A stretch of DNA of 56,640 nt from Actinomycetota bacterium (GTDB taxonomy: Bacteria; Actinomycetota; Thermoleophilia; Gaiellales; Gaiellaceae), in assembly GCA_005883955.1 (NCBI GenBank), contig VAXH01000062.1:1-56640 (forward strand), written 5' to 3'. Numbering within the stretch: position 1 is the stretch's first letter; each line of letters starts with the position of its first letter. Shown here piece after piece: positions 47,339 through 56,457 of the stretch. Position numbers and translations under genes: made by a program. The notes under the pieces are model-generated. The model was not told where the DNA came from. It searched no databases and saw only the letters and a list, made by a program, of their open reading frames with translations.

Positions 47339-47344
47339 TGATGC

Positions 47345-47836
47345 GTGGAAGCACGCTCCTGGCCGGAGGAGGTCGAACGGGTCGCCGCCTACCTCCGCGA
47401 GGCCGGTGCCGAATCTCGGATCGAGGAGTTTTCGGAGGGGACGCCGACCGCCGAGGACGCCGCGAAGGCGGTCGGCTGCGAGCTCGCCCAAATCGTCAAG
47501 TCGCTCGTCTTCGACTGCGACGGCCGGTCGATTCTCGTTCTCGTTCCCGGTGACCGCCGTGCCGACAGGGCCAAGGTCTCCACCGCGGCCGGTTGCCCGA
47601 AGGCGCGGATCGCGGGCGCCGAGCAGGTACGGGAGGCGACGGGCTACGAGCCGGGCGCCGTGGCGCCTTTCCCCCTCAAGCAGGTAGAGGCCGTCTTCCT
47701 CGACCGCTCTCTCCTCGGGCACCCGCTCGTCTGGATCGGCGCCGGCTCGACAAGACATTTGGCCGCACTGGCGCCCACAGACCTGATGCGGCTCTCCCGC
47801 GCCGAGCCGATGGACGCCGTCTCTAGCCACACATAA
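47345..47836 (+). CDS. YbaK/EbsC-type aminoacyl-tRNA deacylase, 163 aa
   Basis: Editing-domain protein that hydrolyses mischarged aminoacyl-tRNA (ProX/YbaK family). VERVAAYLREAGAESRIEEF, TAEDAAKAVGCELAQIVKSL, VFDCDGRSILVLVPGDRRAD with the conserved KSLVF element, then VREATGYEPGAVAPFPLKQV with the GxxPGxV-like substrate loop, and LVWIGAGSTRHLAALAPTDL. Specificity (Cys-tRNA-Pro or Ala-tRNA-Pro) cannot be told. It is 23 bases upstream of ilvE. Confidence 0.88.
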   Translation: MEARSWPEEVERVAAYLREAGAESRIEEFSEGTPTAEDAAKAVGCELAQIVKSLVFDCDGRSILVLVPGDRRADRAKVSTAAGCPKARIAGAEQVREATGYEPGAVAPFPLKQVEAVFLDRSLLGHPLVWIGAGSTRHLAALAPTDLMRLSRAEPMDAVSSHT

Positions 47837-47859
47837 CATTTGCTCAAAGGAGGTCGCGC

Positions 47860-48786
47860 ATGCGTGAGACCGAGAAGATCTGGATGAACGGCGAACTGGT
47901 GGCATGGGACGACGCACGGATCCATGTCGGCACCCATGGGCTGCACTACGGCTCAGGGGTGTTCGAGGGAATCCGGGCGTACGAGACGCCGAGCGGCACC
48001 GCCGTCTTCCGGTTGACAGACCATCTCAAGCGGCTCGAAAACTCGGCGAAGCTGCTCGGGATGGAGCTTCGCTTCTCGGTCGATGAGCTGCGCGCGGCCT
48101 CGCACGAGCTGATCGCCGTCAACGGACTGCCCGAGTGCTACCTGCGCCCGATTGCCTTCTTCGGTTACGGCGAGCTCGGCGTCTCGGCGGTTGGTAACCC
48201 GGTCGACGTCGTGATCATGAGCTGGCCATGGGGGGCCTACCTCGGCGAGAACAGCCTCGCGAAGGGCATCCGCGCCAAGATCTCGAGCTGGCAGCGAATC
48301 GGCCCGAACGTGATTCCACATGTCGCCAAGGCGACCGGCGTCTACCTGAACTCGATGCTGGCCGTGACGGAGGCCAACCGGGCCGGCTACGACGAGGCGA
48401 TCCTGCTGACCGCCGAGGGCTTCGTGGCCGACGGCTCGGGCGAGAACGTCTTCATCGTCAAGGACGGCATCATCTACACGCCCGACCTCTCGACCTCGAT
48501 CCTGCCGGGCATCACCCGCGACACCGTGATCCAGATCGCGCAGGATCTCGGCTATCGCGTCGTCGAGAAGAGCCTGATCCGCTCCGACCTCTACCTTGCG
48601 GAAGAGGCGTTCATGTGCGGCACCGCCGCCGAGGTGACGCCGCTGCGCGAGGTCGACGACGTCGCGCTCGGTGTGGGGGCGGTCACGCTCGAACTGCAGG
48701 CGGCCTACCTCGACACCGTGCGCGGGCGCAGCGAGCGCTGGGCGCAGTGGCTCGAGTACGCCGAGCGCACACCGGCAGAGGCTTGA
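47860..48786 (+). CDS. ilvE: branched-chain amino acid aminotransferase IlvE, 308 aa
   Basis: Class IV PLP transaminase for the last step of Ile, Val and Leu synthesis. IWMNGELVAWDDARIHVGTH, LHYGSGVFEGIRAYETPSGT, VFRLTDHLKRLENSAKLLGM, PLP-Lys157 in IPHVAKATGVYLNSMLAVTE, GYDEAILLTAEGFVADGSGE and STSILPGITRDTVIQIAQDL are all canonical. ATG 47860 has AAAGGAGG upstream. The stop overlaps the DegT start (TTGA). Confidence 0.95.
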   Translation: MRETEKIWMNGELVAWDDARIHVGTHGLHYGSGVFEGIRAYETPSGTAVFRLTDHLKRLENSAKLLGMELRFSVDELRAASHELIAVNGLPECYLRPIAFFGYGELGVSAVGNPVDVVIMSWPWGAYLGENSLAKGIRAKISSWQRIGPNVIPHVAKATGVYLNSMLAVTEANRAGYDEAILLTAEGFVADGSGENVFIVKDGIIYTPDLSTSILPGITRDTVIQIAQDLGYRVVEKSLIRSDLYLAEEAFMCGTAAEVTPLREVDDVALGVGAVTLELQAAYLDTVRGRSERWAQWLEYAERTPAEA

Positions 48787-49907
48787 CCACCGGCACTCGG
48801 GAGATCCCGCTCGCCCGGCCATGGATCGGCGAGCGGGAGGAGGAGCTCGTGCTCGAGGTGCTGCGCTCGGGTCGTTTGTCCCTCGGCCCGACGATCGACC
48901 GCTTCGAGGAGTTGGTCGCCGAGCGCGTCGGCGCCCCATATGCGGCAGCGGTCTCCAGCGGCACCGCGGGCCTGCACCTGCTCTGCCACATCGCCGGCCT
49001 CGGCCCCGGCGATGAGGCGATCACCTCGCCGGTCTCGTTCGTCGCCTCGGCCAATTGCTTCATCTTCGAGGGCGCGACGCCGGTCTTCGCGGACGTTGAT
49101 CCGCAGACGCTGAACCTCGATCCGGCGGCGGTCGAGGCGGGGATCACGGATCAGACGAAGGCCGTCGTGGCCGTCGACATGTTCGGCTACCCGTGCGAGC
49201 TCGATGAGCTGCGGGCGCTGTGCGAGCGCCACGGGCTGGCCCTGATCGAGGACTCGGCGGAGGCGCTTGGCGCCGAGTACAAGGGCACGCAGCTCGGTGG
49301 ACACGGGCCGTCGGCCGTCTTCGGCTTCTATCCGAACAAGCAGATCGCGACCGGCGAGGGCGGCGTCGTCGTTACGCACTCCGAGCAGGAGTGGCAGTTG
49401 CTCCGCAGCCTGCGAAACCAGGGCCGCACCTACGACACGGGCGCCTGGTTCGATCACGTGCGGCTCGGCTGGAACTACCGCTGGACGGACATCCAGGCGG
49501 CGATTGGGATCGCGCAGCTGGAGAAGCTCGACCGCATCCTGGAGCTGCGGGCAGCTGCGGCGGCGCGCTATGGAGAGCTGCTCGCCGGCGTCGACGGCAT
49601 CGAGACGCCGCTCGCCGACGATTCCGAGCACCGGCGCTCCTGGTTCGTCTACGTCGTCGAGCTCGCACCGGGGGTTGATCGCGACGCGGTGATGGCTGAG
49701 CTGCGCGCGCAGGGGATCGGCACCGCGGAGTACGTCCCCTGCGTCCACCTGCAGCCGTTCATGCGCGAGCAGTACGGCTTCCGCGAGGGCATGTTCCCGG
49801 TCGCCGAGGACGCGTGCTCCCGGACGCTCGCGCTCCCGTTCTTCACCCAGATCGAGGCCGAGGATCAGGAGCGCGTCGCCGAGGCGCTTCGGGCTGCCGT
49901 CTCGTAG
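48783..49907 (+). CDS. DegT/DnrJ/EryC1/StrS sugar aminotransferase, 374 aa
   Basis: PLP enzyme that installs amino groups on NDP-keto-sugars. IPLARPWIGEREEELVLEVL, GPTIDRFEELVAERVGAPYA, AVSSGTAGLHLLCHIAGLGP, SPVSFVASANCFIFEGATPV, LIEDSAEALGAEYKGTQLGG, PLP-Lys186 in AVFGFYPNKQIATGEGGVVV, RLGWNYRWTDIQAAIGIAQL, and the C-terminal YVPCVHLQPFMREQYGF. The start is TTG 48783, by the overlap and N-terminal alignment. Coupling to ilvE is unusual because no sugar-nucleotide gene is adjacent; a role in cell-surface glycan is likely. Confidence 0.9.
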   Translation: MTTGTREIPLARPWIGEREEELVLEVLRSGRLSLGPTIDRFEELVAERVGAPYAAAVSSGTAGLHLLCHIAGLGPGDEAITSPVSFVASANCFIFEGATPVFADVDPQTLNLDPAAVEAGITDQTKAVVAVDMFGYPCELDELRALCERHGLALIEDSAEALGAEYKGTQLGGHGPSAVFGFYPNKQIATGEGGVVVTHSEQEWQLLRSLRNQGRTYDTGAWFDHVRLGWNYRWTDIQAAIGIAQLEKLDRILELRAAAAARYGELLAGVDGIETPLADDSEHRRSWFVYVVELAPGVDRDAVMAELRAQGIGTAEYVPCVHLQPFMREQYGFREGMFPVAEDACSRTLALPFFTQIEAEDQERVAEALRAAVS

Positions 49908-49951
49908 GCGTCTCGGCCCCGACGAGGCCGACCCGGACGGCTGTGCACCAA

Positions 49952-49964
49952 GATTCTCAGAATC
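49952..49964. promoter_or_regulatory. GATTCTCAGAATC palindrome
   Basis: Perfect 6-1-6 palindrome, AT-rich for this genome, in the 200-base gap between the DegT gene and the RemA-like gene. Operator-like; binding protein unknown. Confidence 0.4.
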
Positions 49965-50034
49965 GTCACGAAGACGGCACACATTCGTGCGTCGAACAGC
50001 GGTAGCGTCGACGCCGAGGGCGGCGGGCTGTTGA

Positions 50035-50052
50035 CCCCACCCTAGGGTGGGG
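50035..50052. promoter_or_regulatory. CCCCACCCTAGGGTGGGG palindrome
   Basis: Perfect 18-base palindrome about 45 bases upstream of the -10 element (50096-50101) of the RemA-like gene. Likely a regulator binding site or structural element. Confidence 0.5.
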
Positions 50053-50095
50053 GTTACGAGGTCACGCGCGCGCGTGAACAGTAGGGAGGAAGCGC

Positions 50096-50101
50096 GATAC
50101 T
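50096..50101 (+). promoter_or_regulatory. -10 element of the RemA-like gene
   Basis: GATACT, 6 bases before GTG 50108; AGGGAGGAAG lies too far upstream (about 20 bases) to act as ribosome site. Leaderless-type. Confidence 0.4.
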
Positions 50102-50107
50102 ACGGCC

Positions 50108-50461
50108 GTGGCGGATGGCAACCGGATGATCTTCCTCGGCTTCGGCAAGTACGCCCGTGCGGACAAGATCTACGCGATCGAGCCGATCCGCGACGATCGG
50201 CGCGGGCACGGCCGGCGAACGCTCGTCTGGGTCGAAGGCGTCAACGAGCCGATCGTCGCCTCCCGAACCGAGCGGACGATCCTCCACGAGATGGGCCAGT
50301 CTTCGGGCGGCACGCCGCTGCTCGACCAGGCCCTGGACCTCGCCGAGCGCGTCGCCGAGCAGACCCAACAAGGCCGCGTCGACGTCAACGACCTCGGCCG
50401 CCGGGCACGGAAGCTGCTCGAGTCGACCGCTAAGCCCGGCGAAACCGAGCCGCTCTTCTAG
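50108..50461 (+). CDS. RemA/DUF370-like protein with C-terminal extension, 117 aa
   Basis: The N-terminal 65 residues (NRMIFLGFGKYARADKIYAI, EPIRDDRRGHGRRTLVWVEG, VNEPIVASRTERTILHEMGQ) resemble the DUF370/RemA family (IGFGN-A-I-AI then a GRRT-x-V-x-I strand). RemA is a small DNA-binding regulator of matrix genes in Bacillus. The remaining 50 residues are helical and charged (LDQALDLAERVAEQTQQGRV, DVNDLGRRARKLLESTA). The assignment is moderate because overall identity to RemA is not obvious. The gene is preceded by two palindromes that could be its own targets. Confidence 0.6.
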   Translation: MADGNRMIFLGFGKYARADKIYAIEPIRDDRRGHGRRTLVWVEGVNEPIVASRTERTILHEMGQSSGGTPLLDQALDLAERVAEQTQQGRVDVNDLGRRARKLLESTAKPGETEPLF

Positions 50462-50580
50462 GAGGGCTCGATGGGAGGTCGCTCGTCGTCGGGATGCGAT
50501 GGTCGTTCGGAGGCAAGGACGCACGGAGCGTCAACAGCCAAAGCTATTGGCGCGATTGAGGTAACCAGGGCGAAGCCAGT

Positions 50581-51942
50581 GTGGCGAGCAGCGCGGCCCG
50601 ACGGCACAGACTGCGTTCCACCAAGCCCTCCTTCTCCTCCCAACTGAGCGGCCGCGAGCCACCCTACGAGCAAGAGCCCGTCGGCGCCGCGCCGCCGCGG
50701 GCCGGGGGCTTCCTGCGCCGGGTCACGATCGACGTCAGCCCGCTGCGGGAGTCAAGGCCGTTTCGCCGACTCTTCTTCGGCCAGACGATCTCCTGGTTCG
50801 CGGGCGAGATCACGTGGATCGCAGTGCCGATCCAGCTGTTCGAGCTGACGCACTCGACTCTCCTGGTCGCGCTGCTCTACCTGACGACGCTCGGCCCGCT
50901 GCTGATTGCGCCGATTGTCGGCGGGGCGATCGCCGACGCGGTCGACCGGCGGACGATGCTCCTGATCGCCGAGGGCGGGTTCGCGCTCGTGTCGGTCGCG
51001 CTCGCGGTCAACGCCTCGCTTCCACATCCGCACATCTGGGCGCTCTACGCGCTCGACTTCGCGGGCACCGCCGTCTTCAGCTTCGGCACCCCGGCGCTGC
51101 GCTCGCTGCTGCCGCGGATCGTCCGTCAGGAGAAGATCGTCGCTGCCTCGGCGCTCGACAGCCTCGCGTCGAACTTCAATGCGGTCGCCGGCCCCGCCGC
51201 CGGCGGCCTTGTGATCGCCGCGCTCGGCTTCACCGGCACGTACCTGCTGGACGTCGCGAGCTTTGCCGCCTCGCTGACGAGCATCTGGCTCTTGCCGAAG
51301 CTACCGGCGGCGCACGACGCCGAGGCCGCCAGTCTGCGTTCGATCGTCGACGGCTTCCGCTACGTGCGCAGCCAGCCCGTCGTCCTCGGGATCTTCCTCG
51401 TCGACACGAACGCGATGATCTTCGGGATGCCGATGGCGCTCTTTCCCGCGCTCGGCGCTCACTTCGGCGGCGGCTCGAAGACGATCGGCTTCCTCTACGC
51501 GGCGCCCTATGCCGGCGCCCTGCTCGCCTCGATCTTCTCCGGCCCGCTTGCGCACGTCCGGCGCCAGGGGCTGGGCGTCATCGTCGCCGCGGCCGCATGG
51601 GGGGCAGCCTTGGCTGGGTTCGGCTTCGCGACCGTCCTGTGGTTGGCGCTCCTCCTGCTCGCCGTCGCGGGCGCCGCCGATTTCGTCAGCGCCGTGCTGC
51701 GCAGCACGATCGTGCTCGTGGCGACGCCGGACGCGCTGCGTGGCCGGATCACCGGAATCGAGTTCACCCAGGTCGCTGCGGCACCGACCCTCGGCAACGT
51801 CGAGGCGGGAGTGCTGGCCTCGGTGACGAGCCTGCGCTTCTCGATCGTCTCCGGTGGGCTCGCCTGCATCCTCGGCTGCGGCTTGCTGGCTCTCGCAATC
51901 CCGGCGCTGCTGCGCTACGACGCCAAGGCGGCGAGCCCGTGA
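50581..51942 (+). CDS. MFS transporter, EntS-like, 453 aa
   Basis: Twelve-helix major facilitator of the MFS_3/enterobactin-exporter type. A long polar N-terminus (about 45 residues) precedes [40 protein letters not shown], then [20 protein letters not shown] (motif A variant, D-x2-DRR), [60 protein letters not shown] and [23 protein letters not shown] 50581 is the first usable start; the real start could be later because the first 40 residues are weakly conserved in such proteins. The stop overlaps the glycosylase start (GTGA). Confidence 0.88.
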   Translation: MASSAARRHRLRSTKPSFSSQLSGREPPYEQEPVGAAPPRAGGFLRRVTIDVSPLRESRPFRRLFFGQTISWFAGEITWIAVPIQLFELTHSTLLVALLYLTTLGPLLIAPIVGGAIADAVDRRTMLLIAEGGFALVSVALAVNASLPHPHIWALYALDFAGTAVFSFGTPALRSLLPRIVRQEKIVAASALDSLASNFNAVAGPAAGGLVIAALGFTGTYLLDVASFAASLTSIWLLPKLPAAHDAEAASLRSIVDGFRYVRSQPVVLGIFLVDTNAMIFGMPMALFPALGAHFGGGSKTIGFLYAAPYAGALLASIFSGPLAHVRRQGLGVIVAAAAWGAALAGFGFATVLWLALLLLAVAGAADFVSAVLRSTIVLVATPDALRGRITGIEFTQVAAAPTLGNVEAGVLASVTSLRFSIVSGGLACILGCGLLALAIPALLRYDAKAASP

Positions 51943-52502
51943 TCCGTCGCGCTTTTTTCGCCCGATCCGTGCACGAGGTCGCAAAGGAGCTGATCGGGGC
52001 GACGTTCCTCGTCGACGGCGTCGGCGGCAGGATCGTCGAGCTCGAGGCCTACCACCACGAGGACCCGGCGGCGCACGGCTACCGCGGCTTGACGGCGCGA
52101 AACGCCTCGATGTTCGGGCCGCCGGGGCACGCCTACGTCTACCGCTCGTACGGGATCCACTGGTGCGTCAACTTCGTCTGCGAGGCCGAGGGCGTCGCCG
52201 ACGCCGTCCTGATCCGCGCGCTCGAGCCGACGCACGGGCTCGGTGAGATGCGGCGGCGCCGGAGGCTCGACGACGTGCGGCTCCTGTGCGCGGGCCCGGG
52301 CCGGGTCTGCCAGGCGCTCGCGATCACCCGTGAGCACGACGGGCTGCCGCTCGACCGGCCGCCCTTTCGGCTCGAGCCGGGAACCGAGGCTCCGCAGATA
52401 GTCCGTGGTCCGCGAATCGGGATCTCCCGCGCGGCCGACCTGCCCTGGCGGTACGGCCTTGCGGGCTCGCGCTATCTCAGCCGGCCTTTACGGTCAGCGT
52501 GA
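51939..52502 (+). CDS. 3-methyladenine DNA glycosylase (AAG/Mpg family), 187 aa
   Basis: Excises alkylated purines and hypoxanthine. [40 protein letters not shown] with the catalytic Glu in VELEAY, the [20 protein letters not shown] nucleotide-binding block, [60 protein letters not shown] and [20 protein letters not shown] are all family blocks. Length is normal. It is coupled to the MFS gene by a 4-base overlap and meets the PBP gene tail to tail with a 26-base overlap. Confidence 0.93.
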   Translation: MIRRAFFARSVHEVAKELIGATFLVDGVGGRIVELEAYHHEDPAAHGYRGLTARNASMFGPPGHAYVYRSYGIHWCVNFVCEAEGVADAVLIRALEPTHGLGEMRRRRRLDDVRLLCAGPGRVCQALAITREHDGLPLDRPPFRLEPGTEAPQIVRGPRIGISRAADLPWRYGLAGSRYLSRPLRSA

Positions 52503-54921
52503 TCCCCATCCCGGGCGCCGAGGCGCGTCCCGCCCGCGGCGACTGGGCGACGATCCGCGCCGAACCGGGAGCGTCGCCCGGGGAGACCGTGATGTCGAGC
52601 TTGAGCGGTTTGAGCCTCGCCCGCGCTCGGTCTACCGTCATCCCGACCACGCTCGGCACGACGCCTTGGAGCGCCTTGGACAGCACGATTGTGACCCGGT
52701 CCCCCGAGGAAAGGTGACGCCCTCCGACCGGGAACTGCTTGACGACGACACCGACCCGCTGCCGCGGCTCGGCCGGCCGGTAGACGACCGTCGCGGCGAG
52801 CGGCTGCCCGGCGAGGACCGTCTTAGCCCGACCAACCGGCTCGCCGACCACGTCCGGCACGTCGACCTCGTTCGGCAGGCAGTTCGCGGTGTGGGAGGGC
52901 CCGGAGTCCCCGAAGTACTCGATCGACTGCGTGTCCCGGCAGTAGCCGTTGTCGAGCTGAAGCCGCCCATCCCTATAGGTGACGTTCTTCGGCGACGCGT
53001 ACGGAATCGTCGCCGACGGGAAGCTCTCGGGAGTGTCGTGCAAGTAGGGAAGGGCGCTCTCCATGAAGCTCTTCCAGATCAGGGCCGGGAACGTGCCGCC
53101 CGCGACTGGCTTGCCGTGGAACTGGTAGGTCATCGGCCGCGTCTCGTCCGGGTAGCCGACCCAGACGGCGGTCACGAGCTGCGGCGTATAGCCGACGAAC
53201 CAGGCGTCGCCGTAGTTCTCCGTGGTGCCCGTCTTGCCGGCCGCGGGACGCCCGCCCGAGAGCGCGGCCGCCTTGCCGGTTCCGTACTTGATGACGTTCT
53301 GCATCAGCGAGGTGACCAGCACAGCGTCCTCTTCGGGCAAGGCCTGGACGGGCAGCGGCGTGTTGTCGTCGATCGACCTGCCCTTCTCGTTCGTCACCTT
53401 CACGATCACGCGAGGTTCGTTGCCGAAGCGCCTGCCGTCGATCCGCTTGCCGCCGTTCGCGAACGCCGAGAACGCGCGCGCCATCTCGAGCGGGTTGACG
53501 CCCTGGGCGCCCAACCCGATCGAGAAGTAGGGCAGCAGTCTGGTCGTGATCCCGAGCGAACTGGCCGTGCTGGCGATGTTCTGCGGCCCGACGAGCTTCG
53601 TCAGCTGCGCGAAGACGGCGTTGTCCGAGTACGCGGTCGCCTGCTGGATCGTGATCGGGCCGAGGTACTCGTCCTCGTAGTTGTGCACTTCCCAGAGCCG
53701 CCCACCGGCGTTGATCGTCACCTGCTTGGAGACAAAGGTCGTGCTGGGCGCGACTCCTTCCTTCAGCGCAGTCGCCAGCACGAATGGCTTGAACGAAGAG
53801 CCCGCCTGCCGCTCGCCCTGGACCGCCAGGTTGAACTGGCTCTTGTGGAAGTTGTTGCCGCCGAACATGGCGAGGACGCGGCCGTCGCGTGGGTCGATCG
53901 CCACCAGCGCTGCGGTCGGGCCGGAGGGGTCCGTGAGCCACTTCCCGATCGACTTGCGGGCCATCTTCTGAAGCTTCAGGTCGATCGTCGTATAGACCTT
54001 GAGCCCGCCGCCGAAGACGCGTCCGGATCCGTAGCGGTCGACGAGTTGCTGCTTGACGTAGTTGGCAAAGTACTGCGCGGGGCCCTCGTCGCCCGGCAAC
54101 TGGATCTGCTGCCGCGCCGGCAGCTTCGTATTCACGGCGTAGATGTACTGGGACTGCGTAATGTCGCCCTGGTCGAGCATCTCCCGTAGGACCAGATCCC
54201 GGCGCTGCTTGGCCGCCACTCGGTTCGTGGCCGGGTCGTAGGCAGCCGGGTCTTCGGGGATACCGGCCAGAAGCGCCGCCTCCGCCAGTGACAGCTTGCC
54301 CGGGCCGGCGCCATGATGGAAGTACGTCTGCGCCGCCTGCTCGACCCCGTAGGCGCCGTTGCCGAAGTAGATCGTGTTCAGGTAGGCGGTCAGGATCCGG
54401 TCTTTCGACCACCGCTGCTCGAGCTGCCACGCGAGCGCGGCCTCCCTCAGCTTGCGCGCGATCGAGTGCTGGTTGCTCGTGTACGCGTTCTTGACGAACT
54501 GCTGCGTGATCGTCGAGCCACCCTGGACCGCCCGACCGCCGCGCGCGTCGGCCCAGAGCGCACGCAGGATCCCCCGCAGGTCGACGCCGCGGTGCTCGTA
54601 GAAGCGTTTGTCCTCGATCGCGACGATCGCCTGCTTCATCAGCGGGGAGATCTGATCCGAGCGGAGCAGGATCCGACTCTGCGACCCCCGCAGCACGGAG
54701 AGCACGCGACGGCCGTCGCCCGCATAGATGTACCCGTCGGTCTGGTTGTGGATTCGGCTCGGATCGAGCGACGGGATCTCGCCCGCGATCGCGGTCACGA
54801 GACCGACGCTGAAGGAGGCGAAGCCCAGCACCGCGAGAAGGGCCAGCAGTGCGAAGAGGCGAAGCTTCCGGATCCGGCGGCGGCCCTTGGGCCGCGCCAC
54901 GGCGGAACGTCGTCGGCGCAA
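52477..54921 (-). CDS. class A penicillin-binding protein with two PASTA domains, 814 aa
   Basis: Bifunctional peptidoglycan synthase. A basic N-terminus ([20 protein letters not shown]) and one membrane anchor at about 21-47 precede the GT51 glycosyltransferase (catalytic Glu103 in [20 protein letters not shown], then [20 protein letters not shown]). The transpeptidase has Ser in [20 protein letters not shown] (near 375), SDN in [20 protein letters not shown] and KTGTT near 562. Two C-terminal PASTA repeats ([40 protein letters not shown]) probably sense muropeptides or bind cell wall. All catalytic motifs are present, so it should be active. It is divergent from tyrS, 38 bases apart. Confidence 0.95.
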   Translation of the reverse strand: MRRRRSAVARPKGRRRIRKLRLFALLALLAVLGFASFSVGLVTAIAGEIPSLDPSRIHNQTDGYIYAGDGRRVLSVLRGSQSRILLRSDQISPLMKQAIVAIEDKRFYEHRGVDLRGILRALWADARGGRAVQGGSTITQQFVKNAYTSNQHSIARKLREAALAWQLEQRWSKDRILTAYLNTIYFGNGAYGVEQAAQTYFHHGAGPGKLSLAEAALLAGIPEDPAAYDPATNRVAAKQRRDLVLREMLDQGDITQSQYIYAVNTKLPARQQIQLPGDEGPAQYFANYVKQQLVDRYGSGRVFGGGLKVYTTIDLKLQKMARKSIGKWLTDPSGPTAALVAIDPRDGRVLAMFGGNNFHKSQFNLAVQGERQAGSSFKPFVLATALKEGVAPSTTFVSKQVTINAGGRLWEVHNYEDEYLGPITIQQATAYSDNAVFAQLTKLVGPQNIASTASSLGITTRLLPYFSIGLGAQGVNPLEMARAFSAFANGGKRIDGRRFGNEPRVIVKVTNEKGRSIDDNTPLPVQALPEEDAVLVTSLMQNVIKYGTGKAAALSGGRPAAGKTGTTENYGDAWFVGYTPQLVTAVWVGYPDETRPMTYQFHGKPVAGGTFPALIWKSFMESALPYLHDTPESFPSATIPYASPKNVTYRDGRLQLDNGYCRDTQSIEYFGDSGPSHTANCLPNEVDVPDVVGEPVGRAKTVLAGQPLAATVVYRPAEPRQRVGVVVKQFPVGGRHLSSGDRVTIVLSKALQGVVPSVVGMTVDRARARLKPLKLDITVSPGDAPGSARIVAQSPRAGRASAPGMGITLTVKAG

Positions 54922-54943
54922 CAGAACTGCGGGATTGTAACGG

Positions 54944-54949
54944 TAGAGT
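54944..54949 (+). promoter_or_regulatory. -10 element of tyrS
   Basis: TAGAGT, 10 bases before ATG 54960, within the 38-base gap between the divergent PBP and tyrS starts. Confidence 0.4.
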
Positions 54950-54959
54950 GCTCGCGCCC

Positions 54960-56105
54960 ATGGGCGTTTCGGAGCTCACGCGTAACGCGGTCGATGTGCT
55001 CCCCGAGGGTGCGCTGGAGGGGAAGCTCGAGCTCGGCCGCCCGCTGCGCGTCAAGCTCGGGATCGACGTCACCTCGCCGGACATCCACATCGGCCGGGCG
55101 ATTCCACTCCAGCGGATGCGGGCCTTCCAGGACGAAGGGCACACCGGCGTCCTGATCATCGGCGACTACACGACGAGGATCGGCGACCCCTCCGGCCGCT
55201 CCGCCGAACGCCCCGTGCTCACGGACGAGGAGATCGACAGCAACGCGCGCACGTACCTCGACCAGGCGATGGTCATCCTCGATCCCGCGCGGACAGAAGT
55301 CCGCTTCAACGGCGAGTGGCTCTCGCAATTGAGCTACGCCGAGGTCGTGCGGTTGGCGCGAACGGTCACCGTCGCGCGCCTGCTCGAACGAGATGATTTT
55401 GCGAAACGGATGGCGGCCCAGGCGCCGATCTCCGTCTCCGAGTTGCTCTACCCGTTGATGCAGGCCTACGACTCGGTCGCCGTCGAGGCCGACGTCGAAC
55501 TCGGAGGTACCGACCAGCTCTACAACCTGCTGGCCGGCCGCGACGTGATGGAGGCATACGGCCTCGAGCCGCAGGTCGTGCTGACCACCCCGTTGCTCGT
55601 CTCCTGGGACGGCAAGAAGATGAGCTCGTCGGAGGGCAACAACATCCCGCTGAGGATGGACCCTGAGGAGCAGTTCGGCCGCGCGATGCGAATCCCTGAC
55701 GAGCTGCTGCCGGAGTGGTACCGCCTCGTGATGGAGCGCGAACCTGCCGCCGGCGACCCGCTGCAGGCGAAGCTCGAGCTGGCACGCTTCATCGTCAGGC
55801 GCTCGCACGGAGTGGAGGGGGTGCGACGTGGCGAGGACCATTTCACGCGCGTCGTGCGCGAGGGGCGTGCGCCCGACGAAGCCGACATCCCCGAGGTCAG
55901 CCTCGACGGCGGAGACGTGTACCTGCCCGAGCTCCTAAGGGCGCAATTCGGCCAGTCGAACAGCCACTGGCGGCGCGTGATCGAGCAGGGCGGCGTCAGA
56001 ATCGACGGCGAGCCGGTGCGCCAGCTCGAGCTGCCGGCGGAGCGGCTCGCGGGCGCCGTGATCCAGGCCGGAAAGCGCCAATTTCTGAAGGTTTCCGCGT
56101 CTTGA
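54960..56105 (+). CDS. tyrS: tyrosyl-tRNA synthetase, 381 aa
   Basis: Class I aminoacyl-tRNA synthetase of the TyrRS TyrZ-like subgroup. The HIGH element is HIGR (43-46) in TSPDIHIGRAIPLQRMRAFQ, and the KMSKS element is KKMSSS (about 219-224) in VSWDGKKMSSSEGNNIPLRM. The middle has VLIIGDYTTRIGDPSGRSAE, SELLYPLMQAYDSVAVEADV and ELGGTDQLYNLLAGRDVMEA. A C-terminal S4 RNA-binding domain follows (SHWRRVIEQGGVRIDGEPVR). The rRNA promoter overlaps its last codons. Confidence 0.95.
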   Translation: MGVSELTRNAVDVLPEGALEGKLELGRPLRVKLGIDVTSPDIHIGRAIPLQRMRAFQDEGHTGVLIIGDYTTRIGDPSGRSAERPVLTDEEIDSNARTYLDQAMVILDPARTEVRFNGEWLSQLSYAEVVRLARTVTVARLLERDDFAKRMAAQAPISVSELLYPLMQAYDSVAVEADVELGGTDQLYNLLAGRDVMEAYGLEPQVVLTTPLLVSWDGKKMSSSEGNNIPLRMDPEEQFGRAMRIPDELLPEWYRLVMEREPAAGDPLQAKLELARFIVRRSHGVEGVRRGEDHFTRVVREGRAPDEADIPEVSLDGGDVYLPELLRAQFGQSNSHWRRVIEQGGVRIDGEPVRQLELPAERLAGAVIQAGKRQFLKVSAS

Positions 56106-56132
56106 CACCCGTTACTGCGATGCTGCTATCAT
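56102..56132 (+). promoter_or_regulatory. promoter upstream of the rRNA operon
   Basis: TTGACA (56102-56107) and TATCAT (56127-56132) with a 19-base spacer, starting inside the tyrS stop region. The only strong housekeeping promoter before 16S that I see; its transcript runs into the terminator at 56234. Confidence 0.65.
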
Positions 56133-56138
56133 TCCGCG

Positions 56139-56261
56139 GCTGCCCTCGAGGCGGCGTAGCAAGGTCCCTGTAACTCGACGAACGGAGCGCCTCCCGGAAG
56201 ATTCGGATACGACCTGGATCTGTAGCACTGGAGGCCTCTGGCGCGAGTCGGAGGCTTTTTT
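56139..56261 (+). ncRNA. candidate leader RNA / attenuator before 16S
   Basis: From the promoter's expected start to the T-run is about 123 nt with internal pairing. GAGGCG (56148-56153) can pair with CGCCTC (56188-56193), or its GAGGC with GCCTC of the terminator 5' arm. The mutually exclusive pairings resemble attenuation. No known riboswitch class is recognised. It could also be a small RNA gene upstream of rrn. Confidence 0.35.
56234..56261 (+). terminator. intrinsic terminator inside the rRNA leader
   Basis: GCCTCTGGC (56234-56242), tetraloop GCGA, GTCGGAGGC (56247-56255): nine pairs including two G-T, followed by six T. It stands about 200 bases before 16S, between the only clear promoter and the gene. 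Confidence 0.8.
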
Positions 56262-56283
56262 ACGCCGTCGAGAAGTTAGCGTC

Positions 56284-56295
56284 GGTCTTTGAAAA
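56284..56295 (+). promoter_or_regulatory. boxA-like antitermination element
   Basis: GGTCTTTGAAAA resembles the NusB/NusE boxA of rRNA leaders and lies after the intrinsic terminator. Confidence 0.5.
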
Positions 56296-56375
56296 CTCAG
56301 CAGCGAGCGTTTACGTCGAGACCTCTCGCGCACGTGGTCACACCTGCGTGCTGGAGAGGAATCAAGCAATAACCC

Positions 56376-56451
56376 GTCTGCCCCCGGTTCGGTTGGGGGT
56401 AGACCTTTGAGCTCAAGCTCGAAGAGAAGCTTGCCGGCCCTAGGCTGGCAA
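56376..56451 (+). other. 16S leader stem structures (processing sites)
   Basis: Two hairpins: GTCTGCCCCC/GGGGGTAGAC (56376-56385, 56395-56404) and TTGCCGGCC/GGCTGGCAA (56431-56439, 56443-56451), with the palindrome TTGAGCTCAA (56407-56416) between. The 16S gene begins just after. Likely parts of the leader fold recognised during maturation. Confidence 0.55.
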
Positions 56452-56457
56452 ACCAAC

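Noticed and set aside
50458-50580. Possible small gene between the RemA-like and MFS genes
   Set aside because: The 119-base gap has no start with ribosome site and no conserved-looking product.
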